DNA of 64,000 nucleotides from Kaistella flava (ex Peng et al. 2021) (GCF_015191005.1 NZ_CP040442.1:2976001-3040000), one strand, 5' to 3'; positions 6,816 through 15,229 are shown, counted from the stretch's first letter. Notes: generated from the letters alone by a model not told the origin. Translations and numbers: made by a program.

Positions 6816-7070
6816 TCAAACCATCATTCAGGAACTAAAGGATGATGTTTTTTTTGCGTTTAATTTTAAAGATGAAGAGGCTTTTAAGGATTATAAGTTG
6901 TTTAAAGTCAATCGCTTGTTTAACTTTATTTCCTTTTAGAGGAATAAATTGGCTTGAAAATGATTAATGGAGGTTTTTTAGAAACAATATCTTTAAAGGA
7001 AACATTAAAAACAGAAAGCTGTGAAATAACTTAATATTGGTGCAATATCTAATCGAATTCCTTTTAAATG
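6816..7070. other. Intergenic stretch without recognised gene
   Basis: After the decayed hairpin at about 6824-6852 I see AT-rich sequence with no convincing reading frame, RNA gene or repeat. It may be further decayed array material. Confidence 0.5.
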
Positions 7071-7072
7071 CA

Positions 7073-7103
7073 AAAAACCACCATTAATTAAAATGATGGT
7101 TTC
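7073..7103 (-). terminator. Terminator of pepT
   Basis: On the complement, AAACCATCATTTTAATTAATGGTGGTTTTTT forms a stem with a T tail about 20 bp after the pepT stop. Confidence 0.75.
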
Positions 7104-7122
7104 AATAAAATAAAATTCCAGT

Positions 7123-8382
7123 TTATTTCTTCTTCATCGCTTTCGCAATATTCACAATTACTTTCACCGCTTTCTCCATAGATTCCAAGCAAACATATTC
7201 ATAAGGTCCGTGGAAGTTAATTCCGCCCGCAAAAATATTTGGACAAGGTAAACCCATATAAGAAAGCTGTGCGCCGTCTGTGCCGCCTCGTATGGCTTTT
7301 ATTTTAGGTTCAATGTTCGCGTCTTTCATCGCTTGTTCTGCAATATCTACAATATGCATTTTTCCTTCAAACTGTTGCTTCATGTTGCGGTACTGTTCTT
7401 TGATTTCAATTTCGGCAGTTCCCGCACCAAATTTTTTGTTGAATTCTGCGACAACATCGGTCATGAATTTTTTTCTTGCTTCAAACTTATCATTATCGTG
7501 ATCACGAATGATGTATTGAATTTTCGCTTCAGAAACTTCAGATTTTAAATCAGTTAAATGATAGAAACCTTCGAATCCTCTTGTAGTAGAAGGTGTTTCG
7601 TTTTCAGGGAGCATTTTGATAAACTCTGCTGCCAATAAAGAAGCGTTCACCATTTTACCGATCGCATAACCAGGATGCACGCTCAAGCCGTGAATTTTCA
7701 CAACCGCTCCGGCCGCGTTAAAATTTTCATATTCCAGCTCACCAACTTCACTTCCGTCCATTGTGTAAGCCCATTCTGCTCCGAATTTCTTTACATCAAA
7801 TTTATGCGCGCCTCTTCCGATTTCTTCATCAGGCGTAAATCCAATAGCAATTCTACCATGTTTAATTTCTGGATGTGCCAGTAAAAATTCTGCAGCAGTA
7901 ACGATTTCTGCCACACCTGCTTTGTCATCAGCACCAAGTAAAGAAGTTCCGTCAGTTGTAATTAAAGTTTTTCCGACGTAATCTTTTAAAGTTTCAAATT
8001 TTGTTGAAGAAAGGATAAATCCTGTTTCTTTATTCAAAAGCAAATCGCCTCCGTCGTAATCATCCCAAATCTGCGGGTTTACATTTTCACCATTAAAGTC
8101 AGGTGAAGTATCATAATGCGATATAAAACCTACAACTGGTTCATCGTCGTTTTCTAAATTTGAAGGAACATAAGCGTAAATATAGCCGTGTTCGTCCATT
8201 GAAACATCACTTAGTCCAAGCGTTTGTAATTCTTCGAAAATATATTTTGCAATATCCCATTGTTGTGGAGTAGAAGGCGTCGCTTCACTTTCAGGATCAC
8301 TGGTCGAATATATTTTTACATAATTAATGAAACGGTTCTGTAGCTTCAGTTTCCAGTCAAGGTTAAAATCTATGGTCGTCAT
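7123..8382 (-). CDS. pepT: Peptidase T
   Basis: The 419-residue M20-family aminotripeptidase removes the N-terminal residue of tripeptides in the cytoplasm. Metal-binding motifs are in order: HYDTSPD (His89, Asp91), GADDKAG (Asp152), PDEEIG (catalytic Glu186-187), MDGSEVGE (Asp209) and a late GGTDGA/NFHGPYE segment. Length is close to the family norm of about 410. The ATG start at 8382 is followed directly by the expected N-terminal helix. It stands alone with its own terminator, divergent from the HMG-CoA-lyase-like gene. Confidence 0.97.
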   Translation of the reverse strand: MTTIDFNLDWKLKLQNRFINYVKIYSTSDPESEATPSTPQQWDIAKYIFEELQTLGLSDVSMDEHGYIYAYVPSNLENDDEPVVGFISHYDTSPDFNGENVNPQIWDDYDGGDLLLNKETGFILSSTKFETLKDYVGKTLITTDGTSLLGADDKAGVAEIVTAAEFLLAHPEIKHGRIAIGFTPDEEIGRGAHKFDVKKFGAEWAYTMDGSEVGELEYENFNAAGAVVKIHGLSVHPGYAIGKMVNASLLAAEFIKMLPENETPSTTRGFEGFYHLTDLKSEVSEAKIQYIIRDHDNDKFEARKKFMTDVVAEFNKKFGAGTAEIEIKEQYRNMKQQFEGKMHIVDIAEQAMKDANIEPKIKAIRGGTDGAQLSYMGLPCPNIFAGGINFHGPYEYVCLESMEKAVKVIVNIAKAMKKK

Positions 8383-8541
8383 AATTGCATATTTTTAACA
8401 AAGTTAAAATTTTACGTTGATGATATGGCAAATGTGTCGAAATTATTTCACTTGTATTTATAATTAAGTTTTATTTAAATATTTACTAATCAATGCTTTA
8501 AAATAGTTTTAAATTTGTTCAGACGTTTTTTAAAGTTTTGG

Positions 8542-8549
8542 TATATTTG
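8542..8549 (+). promoter_or_regulatory. -7 element before the HMGL-like gene
   Basis: TATATTTG lies 19 bp before the start codon at 8569. A TTTG at 8514-8517 is a possible but rather distant -33 element. Confidence 0.5.
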
Positions 8550-8568
8550 AGAAAATCAAAAAATAGAA

Positions 8569-9417
8569 ATGTTTCTAACCGAATGTCCACGAGATGCAAT
8601 GCAAGGTTGGGGTGAATTTATTCCCACGCAAAAGAAGATTGACTACATTAATTCGTTAATGGAAGTAGGTTTTGATGTGCTGGATTGCGGGAGTTTTGTT
8701 TCCCATAAAGCAATTCCTCAAATGGCCGATTCTGGAATCGTAATCGATGAGATTGATAAAGGGGTTTCTAATACTAAACTTTCTGTGATCGTTGCTAATT
8801 ATCGTGGAGCACAAAAAGCGTTGGAGCATCAAGCGGTTGATATTGTAGGATTTCCTTTTTCTATTTCTGAAACTTTTCAATTTAGAAATACCAATAAAAA
8901 TCAAGAAGAAGCTTTTAACGATATTAAAAAAATCACCGAACTTTTAGAATTGGATGGTCGTGTTTTGAACGTTTACTTTTCAATGGCTTTCGGAAATCCT
9001 TATGGTGAAATGTGGAAAGCAGCAGATGTTGATTACTGGGCGCAGCGATTTAATGATATTGGTGTTAAAAATGTTTTACTTTCAGATACCACAGGAACCG
9101 GAACTTTAGAACAAATCGAACTGCTCTTTAAAACCATCCCTTCGAAATATCCTGAAATTGATTTCGGCGCACATTTTCATAACCGTTACGAAGATTCTTA
9201 CAAAAAATTAAAAGCTGCGTACGATAATGGTTGTCGAAGATTCGATTCTGCAATTAAAGGAATTGGCGGTTGCCCAATGGCAAAAGATGATTTGGTGGGT
9301 AATATGCCGACTGAGCAAGTCATTAATTTTATGGCTGTAGAAAAAATAGAACACTCTTTAAATTTACTCAATTTCGAAAGTGCTTATAATAAAGCGAAGG
9401 ATATTTTCCATTTTTAA
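8569..9417 (+). CDS. HMG-CoA lyase family protein
   Basis: The 282-residue TIM-barrel protein starts directly at the catalytic segment TECPRDAMQGW (Arg8, Asp9). It has the metal-binding AHFHN (His202, His204) and the Cys loop GIGGCPMAKDD (Cys235), all hallmarks of hydroxymethylglutaryl-CoA lyase, which splits HMG-CoA to acetyl-CoA and acetoacetate in leucine breakdown. No other leucine-catabolic genes lie next to it. The family is certain; HMG-CoA as substrate is likely from the preserved Cys and His residues. Confidence 0.9.
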   Translation: MFLTECPRDAMQGWGEFIPTQKKIDYINSLMEVGFDVLDCGSFVSHKAIPQMADSGIVIDEIDKGVSNTKLSVIVANYRGAQKALEHQAVDIVGFPFSISETFQFRNTNKNQEEAFNDIKKITELLELDGRVLNVYFSMAFGNPYGEMWKAADVDYWAQRFNDIGVKNVLLSDTTGTGTLEQIELLFKTIPSKYPEIDFGAHFHNRYEDSYKKLKAAYDNGCRRFDSAIKGIGGCPMAKDDLVGNMPTEQVINFMAVEKIEHSLNLLNFESAYNKAKDIFHF

Positions 9418-9497
9418 TAATATTAGAAGCATGACAGATGTTTTGTTTTAAAAGTTAAACGAATTCGTTATCTTTATAGTAAAATAAACATAAAACT

Positions 9498-9902
9498 ATG
9501 ACTTCAACAATTACCTATTTAGGCGACTTCAAAATCGTTTCACAACACGAAAAATCGGGAGCAACTATTACAACTTGCGCACCGTTAAGAGAAGGCGGGA
9601 CTTCCGAATTATTTTCACCTTCCGATTTGTTTGGGATTTCATACGGACAATCAATGTTAATGGCAGTAGCCGTTTTAGGCGAGCCAAGAGGGATTTTTAT
9701 TAAAGGTGCTACCTGCGAATTAAAAAAATCAACCTATCCAGAACCGAAAAGAATTGGAACAATTTTTTGTATCGTGAGAATTCCCGGAAAGTTTACAAAT
9801 GAGCAAAAGAAATTTATAGAAGAAACAGCACTTCATTGTCCTGTTGCGTTATCAATACATCCGAGCGTTCAGAAAACAGTGATGTTCGAATTCGAAGGAT
9901 AA
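9498..9902 (+). CDS. OsmC-fold protein lacking the peroxidatic Cys
   Basis: The 134-residue protein has the OsmC/Ohr layout: an N-terminal strand region, a helix beginning SPSDLFGISYG, and a C-terminal HCPVALSIHPSV segment with Cys114. In OsmC and Ohr peroxidases the helix carries the peroxidatic Cys, but here that region reads GISYGQSML with no Cys. Only the resolving-type Cys remains, so ordinary thiol peroxidase activity is doubtful. A start at 9498 fits the family. It is transcribed alone after a weak promoter-like TATCTTTA at 9469. Confidence 0.82.
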   Translation: MTSTITYLGDFKIVSQHEKSGATITTCAPLREGGTSELFSPSDLFGISYGQSMLMAVAVLGEPRGIFIKGATCELKKSTYPEPKRIGTIFCIVRIPGKFTNEQKKFIEETALHCPVALSIHPSVQKTVMFEFEG

Positions 9903-9984
9903 GATTAATCGCTTTCTATTTTTAACGGCAAAAGAGAGAAGATAAATAGGAGAAAAAGCTGTTCAAAAGATTGTGAAAAAAAGA

Positions 9985-10072
9985 AAATGTATAAACTGTT
10001 CTTCTTTTGCTAACTTTTGAATAGCTTAATTGAAATAAAACTTTTGCGTCTTTTGTGGTTAAAAAAGCATTA
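9985..10072. repeat. Possible dispersed intergenic repeat
   Basis: The gap after the OsmC gene contains AAAACTTTTGCGTCTTTTGTGGTTAAAAAAGC, resembling the CTTTGCGTC-TTTGTGGTTAAA sequences I know from intergenic regions of flavobacteria. There is no second full copy in this window. Confidence 0.3.
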
Positions 10073-10095
10073 AAAAAATTCTTCGTATAATAATG

Positions 10096-10120
10096 AATGC
10101 CGGAAATCTCCGGCATTTTA
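10096..10120 (+). terminator. Hairpin between convergent genes
   Basis: AATGCCGGA (10096-10104) pairs with TCCGGCATT (10109-10117) around AATC. T-rich sequence follows on the plus strand, so it may terminate the OsmC transcript; it could act both ways. Confidence 0.7.
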
Positions 10121-10123
10121 TTT

Positions 10124-10450
10124 TTAGAACATACCCAATTCAAAACGGGCTTCTTCACTCATCATATCTTTGTTCCAGGAAGGTTCAAAGGTGAGTTCCA
10201 AATCGACTTCTTTTACATCTTCAACTTCGGTTACGCGCTCCCGAACTTCTGCGGGTAAGCTTTCTGCAACTGGGCAATTGGGTGTTGTTAAAGTCATAAT
10301 CACTTTCACCTTACCTTCGTCCGAAATTTGTACATCATAGATTAATCCTAATTCATAAATATCAACCGGAATCTCTGGATCATAAACGGTTTTTAGGGCT
10401 GTAATGATATTTTCACCGATTTCGGCAATTTTTTCGTCTGTATATTTCAT
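10124..10450 (-). CDS. DUF59/MIP18-family iron-sulfur assembly protein
   Basis: Starting at the ATG at 10450 gives 108 residues (MKYTDEKIAEIG...). The family core VYDPEIPVDIYELGLIYDV is followed by TTPNCPVAE with the conserved Cys. Such proteins (SufT/PaaD type) help mature or transfer iron-sulfur clusters in the cytoplasm. The longer start at 10477 would overlap the upstream exonuclease gene and adds nothing family-like. It is probably co-transcribed with the exonuclease and CsaA-like genes upstream. Confidence 0.88.
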   Translation of the reverse strand: MKYTDEKIAEIGENIITALKTVYDPEIPVDIYELGLIYDVQISDEGKVKVIMTLTTPNCPVAESLPAEVRERVTEVEDVKEVDLELTFEPSWNKDMMSEEARFELGMF

Positions 10451-10466
10451 TCTACTTTGGAACGTT

Positions 10467-11165
10467 TTAAATTTCACTTTTTTCTAATAAATCTTCCTGA
10501 CGCATGCGCCGAAAAACATTTGCCAAAGTTAAGACATCTTTTTCACAATATTGAACGATTCTAAATAAGTCTTTCTCTATATAATAGATTGATGCGACCA
10601 TTGAACCATCGATATCATCTTTTGGAGTTGGGATTCCGAAGAGATGAGCGAGTAATTCTAAGGAGATAAAAGATTTGTAATCACCGAATTTCCAAAGTTC
10701 CATGGTGTCGAGATGTGCGATTTCCCACGGTTTCTTTCCGAACATTTGGAAAGGAAGCGGTGGTTGCATGCCATTAATTAAAAATCGTCGGGCAATCCAG
10801 GGAAAGTCAAACTCTTTTCCATTGTGCGCGCAAAGGATGACGTCACGTAGTTTCGGTCTGTTAAAGATTTCTCCAAATTCTTCCAAAAGTTTTTTTTCAT
10901 CGTCACCGGAAAAACTTTTAATCATCAGCTTTCCGTTTTTTTCCAATATTCCGACAGAAATACAAATTATTTTACCGAATTCAGCCATAATCCCACCTCG
11001 ATCGTGGTAATATTCTTCAGCAGAAAAATCTTCTTTACGTTGAAATCTGGTTTTTTTATCCCAGAGATACTGATCTGTTTCAGCTAAATCTTCCCAATTT
11101 CCAGATTGTGGAACTGTTTCAATATCCAGAAATAATACTTTTTCTAAAGGAACATTTTGAATCAT
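10467..11165 (-). CDS. Predicted 3'-5' exonuclease, PolB-exonuclease-like
   Basis: The 232-residue protein is an RNase H-like DEDD exonuclease domain standing alone. Motifs are FLDIETVP (Exo I, Asp/Glu, about residues 13-18), CAHNGKEFDFPWIARRF (Exo II) and YCEKDVLTLANV (Exo III Asp). This matches the stand-alone exonucleases related to the proofreading domain of family B polymerases. The substrate (DNA or RNA ends) is not determined. It sits between a tRNA-binding CsaA-like gene and a DUF59 gene on the same strand. Confidence 0.85.
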   Translation of the reverse strand: MIQNVPLEKVLFLDIETVPQSGNWEDLAETDQYLWDKKTRFQRKEDFSAEEYYHDRGGIMAEFGKIICISVGILEKNGKLMIKSFSGDDEKKLLEEFGEIFNRPKLRDVILCAHNGKEFDFPWIARRFLINGMQPPLPFQMFGKKPWEIAHLDTMELWKFGDYKSFISLELLAHLFGIPTPKDDIDGSMVASIYYIEKDLFRIVQYCEKDVLTLANVFRRMRQEDLLEKSEI

Positions 11166-11189
11166 AATTTTAATTTTTATCGAAAGTTT

Positions 11190-11531
11190 TTACCCTATCG
11201 GTAATCCGTTTTTCACGGGGAAAGTTGTCGTAAGAATCGTTACCTCTTTATTTTCGCCGTAAACTCCCAAAATCAAACATTCACTTAAGAAGTTGGCAAT
11301 CTGTTTTTTAGGAAAATTAACGATAGCGATGATTTGTTTTCCAATGAGATTTTCTTTTGAATAAAGTTCAGTAATCTGAGCAGAAGATTTTTTAATTCCT
11401 AAATCACCGAAATCGATCTCTAATTGATAGGAAGGATTTCGTGCTTGTGGAAAATCAGAAGCCGAAATAATTGTTCCGCTTCTGATATCGAGTTTTTCGA
11501 AAACATCCCAACTGATCTCGGGCTTTATCAT
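11190..11531 (-). CDS. csaA: CsaA-like tRNA-binding domain protein
   Basis: The 113-residue protein is one OB-fold of the EMAP-II/CsaA type, with VFEKLDIRSGTI near the N-terminus, KSSAQIT in the middle and NFPKKQIANFLSECLILG toward the C-terminus. Stand-alone versions bind tRNA and were described as secretion chaperones; which role applies here is open. It starts 3 bp after the cytochrome gene ends, so the two are probably co-transcribed. Confidence 0.9.
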   Translation of the reverse strand: MIKPEISWDVFEKLDIRSGTIISASDFPQARNPSYQLEIDFGDLGIKKSSAQITELYSKENLIGKQIIAIVNFPKKQIANFLSECLILGVYGENKEVTILTTTFPVKNGLPIG

Positions 11532-11534
11532 TTA

Positions 11535-11849
11535 TTAATTTTTAGCTGAAACAATATAATCATAAACCATTTGATGTTGAGCGTCGTTTAACTTCGCTTT
11601 TGGTGCCATCGAATTCATGATTCCTACCCAATCCTGTGCGTTATGATCTGTTGGATTTGGCAAGTCATGACATTTTCCACAAGAATTCTCAAAAACTACT
11701 TGACCTTTAGCAAGATGTTCTGCTGTAATAGTTTTAGTTCCTGCTACTGCAGTTCTTGGAGTACAAGAAAACATAAATCCAACCGCCCCTAAAGCAGCGA
11801 TTAAAAAAGTATAACTGGGAGTTGATTGTTTTTGATGTTTCAATTTCAT
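11535..11849 (-). CDS. Mono-heme cytochrome c lipoprotein
   Basis: With the ATG at 11849 the product is 104 residues. A membrane segment ends in a lipobox (GFMFSC), so the protein is probably a lipoprotein facing the periplasm. One heme c site, CGKCH, follows a short linker, and a Met in the MNSMAPK region is a plausible sixth ligand. The partner is unknown; the cbb3 oxidase locus near 42 kb is a possible acceptor, which is inference. The upstream extension to 11885 lacks a signal and is not favoured. Confidence 0.85.
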   Translation of the reverse strand: MKLKHQKQSTPSYTFLIAALGAVGFMFSCTPRTAVAGTKTITAEHLAKGQVVFENSCGKCHDLPNPTDHNAQDWVGIMNSMAPKAKLNDAQHQMVYDYIVSAKN

Positions 11850-11976
11850 GACTTTATTTTTTATTATTGATTCAAAAATAAGCAATTTTCTTTTTAGATT
11901 TATTTGAATTCACATCGTCATCATTCAAAAAAAACTTTCGCCGAAATCTTAATAACTTCATTTCGTAAAAGAATTG

Positions 11977-11984
11977 TATTTTTG
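11977..11984 (+). promoter_or_regulatory. -7 element very close to the meaB start
   Basis: TATTTTTG at 11977-11984 matches TAnnTTTG. Transcription would begin roughly 4 nt later, only a few bases before the ATG at 11990, implying a nearly leaderless mRNA if this is the promoter used. Confidence 0.45.
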
Positions 11985-11989
11985 AATTA

Positions 11990-12973
11990 ATGAAAACCCC
12001 TTCTAACCAAGAACTGATAAAAGGAATTCAATCTGGCGACAAACGATTGCTCGGAAAAGCAATCACATTGGTGGAAAGTAAAAAAGCCGAACATCGCGAA
12101 CAAGCCGAAGAACTTTTAAAAGAAATCTTACCTTTTACCGGAAAGTCAATCAGAGTTGGAATTACCGGAGTTCCGGGCGCAGGAAAATCAACCTTCATCG
12201 AAAGTTTTGGAAAGTTGGCCATTCAGCACGGGAAAAAAGTGGCGGTTTTAGCAATCGACCCCAGTTCCTCTTTAAACAAAGGTTCTATTCTGGGCGATAA
12301 AACAAGAATGGAAGAATTGTCGAAGGAAAAAAATGCCTTTATTCGTCCAAGTCCGACTTCTGGATTTTTGGGTGGAATTGCTAACGCGACATTTGAGTCG
12401 ATGTTGATTTGTGAAGCGGCAGGTTACGATTTTATTTTAATAGAAACCGTGGGTGTTGGTCAAAGTGAAGTTTTGGTTTCCGATATTACCGATGTTTTTT
12501 TATTCTTAAAGATTATTGGTGGTGGTGACGAACTTCAAGGGATTAAACGCGGCATTATGGAAATGGTAGATCTTATTTTCATTAATAAAGTCGAAGAAGA
12601 AAATCGCTTGAAAGCAAAGAATACGAAAGTTGAATTGATGCGTGCGCTTCACTTTTTGCCATCAAAAGAGAAAAACTGGAAAGTTCCGGTTATGCTTGGT
12701 TCTGCTTTAAATAATACTGGTTTAGTGGAAGTTTATGACAAAATTGAAGAATTTATTACTTTAAAAATTTCAAATCATTCTTTTGAAGAAACCCGGAAAA
12801 AACAGGCAGAGAAACGCTTTGATTATTGGGTTCAGGAATATATTTTACAAAAAACAAAATCAGATAAATCAACAGAAACCTTTTACGAAGAGCATAAAAA
12901 AAATGCTTCTGAACTGAAATCAAATCCACGTACAGAAGCAAAAATTTTTGTTGAGAAATTATTAACGAAATAA
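11990..12973 (+). CDS. meaB: MeaB-family methylmalonyl-CoA mutase-associated GTPase
   Basis: The 327-residue G3E GTPase has the P-loop GVPGAGKS at residues 60-67, the switch segment ETVGVGQSE and an NKVE motif in place of the more common NKAD. MeaB protects and reactivates B12-dependent methylmalonyl-CoA mutase by gating cofactor loading. No mutase gene is within the window. The last 120 bp or so of the gene are duplicated as a frameshifted scrap at 13641-13762, between two DUF4251 genes. Confidence 0.95.
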   Translation: MKTPSNQELIKGIQSGDKRLLGKAITLVESKKAEHREQAEELLKEILPFTGKSIRVGITGVPGAGKSTFIESFGKLAIQHGKKVAVLAIDPSSSLNKGSILGDKTRMEELSKEKNAFIRPSPTSGFLGGIANATFESMLICEAAGYDFILIETVGVGQSEVLVSDITDVFLFLKIIGGGDELQGIKRGIMEMVDLIFINKVEEENRLKAKNTKVELMRALHFLPSKEKNWKVPVMLGSALNNTGLVEVYDKIEEFITLKISNHSFEETRKKQAEKRFDYWVQEYILQKTKSDKSTETFYEEHKKNASELKSNPRTEAKIFVEKLLTK

Positions 12974-12974
12974 T

Positions 12975-13580
12975 TTATTTTTTTGCAATAACATTTTTGT
13001 TCCTTACATAACCAGCATACGAAGTTGATTTTTGATCACCAGGTTCAAATACAACGTTAGTCTTTCCGTCTTTGAAAACTTCCATTTTAATTGTTATCGG
13101 ATTATTGCTGTCTTTCGCAATGATTGTTAAAGCAGTGTTGCCTTTTTTATTGATTGTTTTATCCACCGTAAAATCAGAAGAAGTTAAGTGAATCAATCTG
13201 TAATCCCAAGTCATATCTTGAATCGTTCCTGATGGACTTGTCTTTGTGTCTTTTAAGCCATAAAATGCAGGAAGAGTTACCATCAACTCATCTTTTGTAA
13301 CAGTAATCTTATAACCAGAATCTAAGGGTGCAGATTTAGGACTAACAAAGACTTTGCGTTCACGAAAGTTTGGAGGATTGTTCCATGAGTTTCCATTTTG
13401 TTTTATTTCTTCTATGTTGTAATTGAAACCATCTTGTTCTCTCTCTGTTGCAATAAAAGTAAAACTTTCTGTTTGTAATGGGTAAACTGCTTTTTTCGAA
13501 ATTGCATTATTTTGAACGTTACAGGAGGTCGTCATTGATAAAAATACTAAATATGCGATTATTGAAGATAAATTTCTCAT
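12975..13580 (-). CDS. DUF4251-type lipoprotein, paralogue A
   Basis: The 201-residue protein has a signal peptide with lipobox-like SMTTSC and then the DUF4251 pattern: ESFTFIATER, a strand ending LPAFYG, and ITIKMEVFKDGKTNVVFEPGD near the C-terminus. It is convergent with meaB, the two stops lying 1 bp apart. A second family member at 13761-14294 has the same orientation. The function of DUF4251 is unknown; a lipid-anchored envelope protein is likely from the signal. Confidence 0.85.
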   Translation of the reverse strand: MRNLSSIIAYLVFLSMTTSCNVQNNAISKKAVYPLQTESFTFIATEREQDGFNYNIEEIKQNGNSWNNPPNFRERKVFVSPKSAPLDSGYKITVTKDELMVTLPAFYGLKDTKTSPSGTIQDMTWDYRLIHLTSSDFTVDKTINKKGNTALTIIAKDSNNPITIKMEVFKDGKTNVVFEPGDQKSTSYAGYVRNKNVIAKK

Positions 13581-13640
13581 AGTAGGTGCTTTTTTTATTA
13601 ATAGTAGGGTTTTACTAAACTACATCTTTAGTCTGAAATA

Positions 13641-13762
13641 AAAAAATCAGACAAATCCACTGAAACGTTTTACTAAGAATATAAAAAAATGCTTCTGACC
13701 TGAAATCAAATCCAAGTACAGAAGCAAAAATTTTTGTTGAGAAATTATTGAAGAAATAATTT
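13641..13762 (+). pseudogene. Duplicated 3' end of meaB
   Basis: This stretch matches meaB 12853-12976 closely, including AAATTTTTGTTGAGAAATTATT and the terminal TAA. One A is missing in the A run, so the frame is lost. It ends where paralogue B of the DUF4251 pair ends, exactly as the true meaB end meets paralogue A. This is the scar of a tandem duplication of the meaB-end/DUF4251 junction. Confidence 0.85.
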
Positions 13763-14294
13763 AATTCTTCAATGCTGTATTATCAGTGATATACCCATCA
13801 TAAGAAATAGGTTGTCTGTCATTAGAATCAATGGATACATACGCTTTTCCATTTGTGAAAACTTGCATTGTAATTGTACGAATGTTTTGCTGATCGTTTG
13901 CAATGATAGTGTAAATAGAACTTCCTTTTTTACCATCTTTTTTATTAACGGTAAAATCTTTAGAAGTAAATCGGTAAGAGTTTTTACTAGGGTCAATATT
14001 AGGAGTGTACATTCTTCCAAAATATGGTAATGTAACGTCTAATTTATCTTTTCTAATTTCAATCGTGTAACCAGGATCTAAATCCAACATTCTAGATGAA
14101 CTTCCATTAGGCAAAGAGTTAATCACATTGATGACATCGATGTTGTTTGGATTTGCACGTTCAGCGATGAAAGTAAATTCGTTAGACTGCAATAAAGAAG
14201 TAATATTTGCTGGAGCAACATTGTTTTGGGTACTGCAAGAAAATGCTAAAGCGAGTACGAAAACGGCAACGCATATTTTGAATAAATTTTTCAT
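13761..14294 (-). CDS. DUF4251-type lipoprotein, paralogue B
   Basis: From the ATG at 14294 the product is 177 residues with lipobox LALAFSC. It carries the family pattern NEFTFIAERANP, LPYFGRMY, NKKDGKKGSS and ITMQVFTNGKAYVSIDSND. It is clearly related to the protein at 12975-13580 but well diverged, mainly in the middle. The upstream ATG at 14318 would precede the signal peptide with a charged extension and is not favoured. The function is unknown. Confidence 0.87.
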   Translation of the reverse strand: MKNLFKICVAVFVLALAFSCSTQNNVAPANITSLLQSNEFTFIAERANPNNIDVINVINSLPNGSSSRMLDLDPGYTIEIRKDKLDVTLPYFGRMYTPNIDPSKNSYRFTSKDFTVNKKDGKKGSSIYTIIANDQQNIRTITMQVFTNGKAYVSIDSNDRQPISYDGYITDNTALKN

Positions 14295-14397
14295 ATAATT
14301 TTTCTTGTAATCATGCAAAAATTATGCAATATTGTACATCAAATTTTTATTTGGAATAAAAATTGTTTAAAGGAAGATTATATTAAAATAAACTACA

Positions 14398-15207
14398 ATG
14401 AATAAATTAAATAAATTTCTAGGAATCACGGCACTTTCAGTTGTGATGGTTGCATGTACTACTAATCCAATTACTGGACGGTCATCTTTGCAATTGGCCA
14501 ATAATCAAGAGATTACGGCAATGGCTCTTCAGCAATATAAGCAAGCGTTATCGGAGGCAAAGGTTATCAAAGGGACAACTGCTGCAAAAAGTGTTCAGAA
14601 TGTTGGTTTAAGAATTAAGAATGCTGCTAATAATTATTACAGAGGTATTGGTAGAGAAGCAGATCTTGTTAATTATCAGTGGGAATTTAATTTACTTGAT
14701 GATAAACAAATTAATGCTTGGTGTATGCCAGGTGGTAAAGTTGCAGTTTATAGCGGTATTTTGCCAATCACTAAAACTGATGCAGGTTTAGCAGTGGTTT
14801 TGGGCCACGAGATTTCTCACGCACTTGCTGGTCATGGTAATGAGAGAATTTCGCAAGGTATGATTGCCGAATATGGAGGTGCTATTTTAGGAAGTACAAT
14901 CTCAAACGGTCAATTAGCTGCAATTTTTCAACAAGCTTATCCGATTGGTGCTCAGGTTGCACTATTGAAATACGGAAGAAGTCAAGAGCTAGAAGCTGAT
15001 GAAATGGGACTTTATTTAATGAGTATGGCGGGTTATGATCCGAGAGAAGCACAACCTTTCTGGCAAAGAATGGAAGTTGCCTCAACAGGAAACCGACCTC
15101 CAGAATTTCTTTCAACTCACCCGAATCCTGATACCAGAAGAGCAGATTTAGAAAAACACATGTCAAAAGCTTTGGAATATTACAGAGCTGCTGGCGGTAA
15201 AGTATAA
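14398..15207 (+). CDS. M48-family metalloprotease lipoprotein
   Basis: The 269-residue protein has a lipobox (VMVACTTNPITGR) and the zinc motif HEISH at about residues 139-143. The third-ligand region is LEADEMGLYLM, and STHPNPDTR follows. This is the LoiP/YcaL/BepA-like group of periplasmic M48 proteases that take part in outer-membrane protein quality control. It lacks a TPR tail, so it is the short LoiP-like form. It is a single gene followed by a terminator. Confidence 0.93.
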   Translation: MNKLNKFLGITALSVVMVACTTNPITGRSSLQLANNQEITAMALQQYKQALSEAKVIKGTTAAKSVQNVGLRIKNAANNYYRGIGREADLVNYQWEFNLLDDKQINAWCMPGGKVAVYSGILPITKTDAGLAVVLGHEISHALAGHGNERISQGMIAEYGGAILGSTISNGQLAAIFQQAYPIGAQVALLKYGRSQELEADEMGLYLMSMAGYDPREAQPFWQRMEVASTGNRPPEFLSTHPNPDTRRADLEKHMSKALEYYRAAGGKV

Positions 15208-15229
15208 TACTTCTAATAATTTATAACGT

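Noticed and set aside
3744..6855. CRISPR array or toxin-antitoxin system as explanation of the repeats
   Set aside because: Repeats are long, gene-bearing and tRNA-derived; there are no short regular repeats with spacers and no toxin/antitoxin pair.
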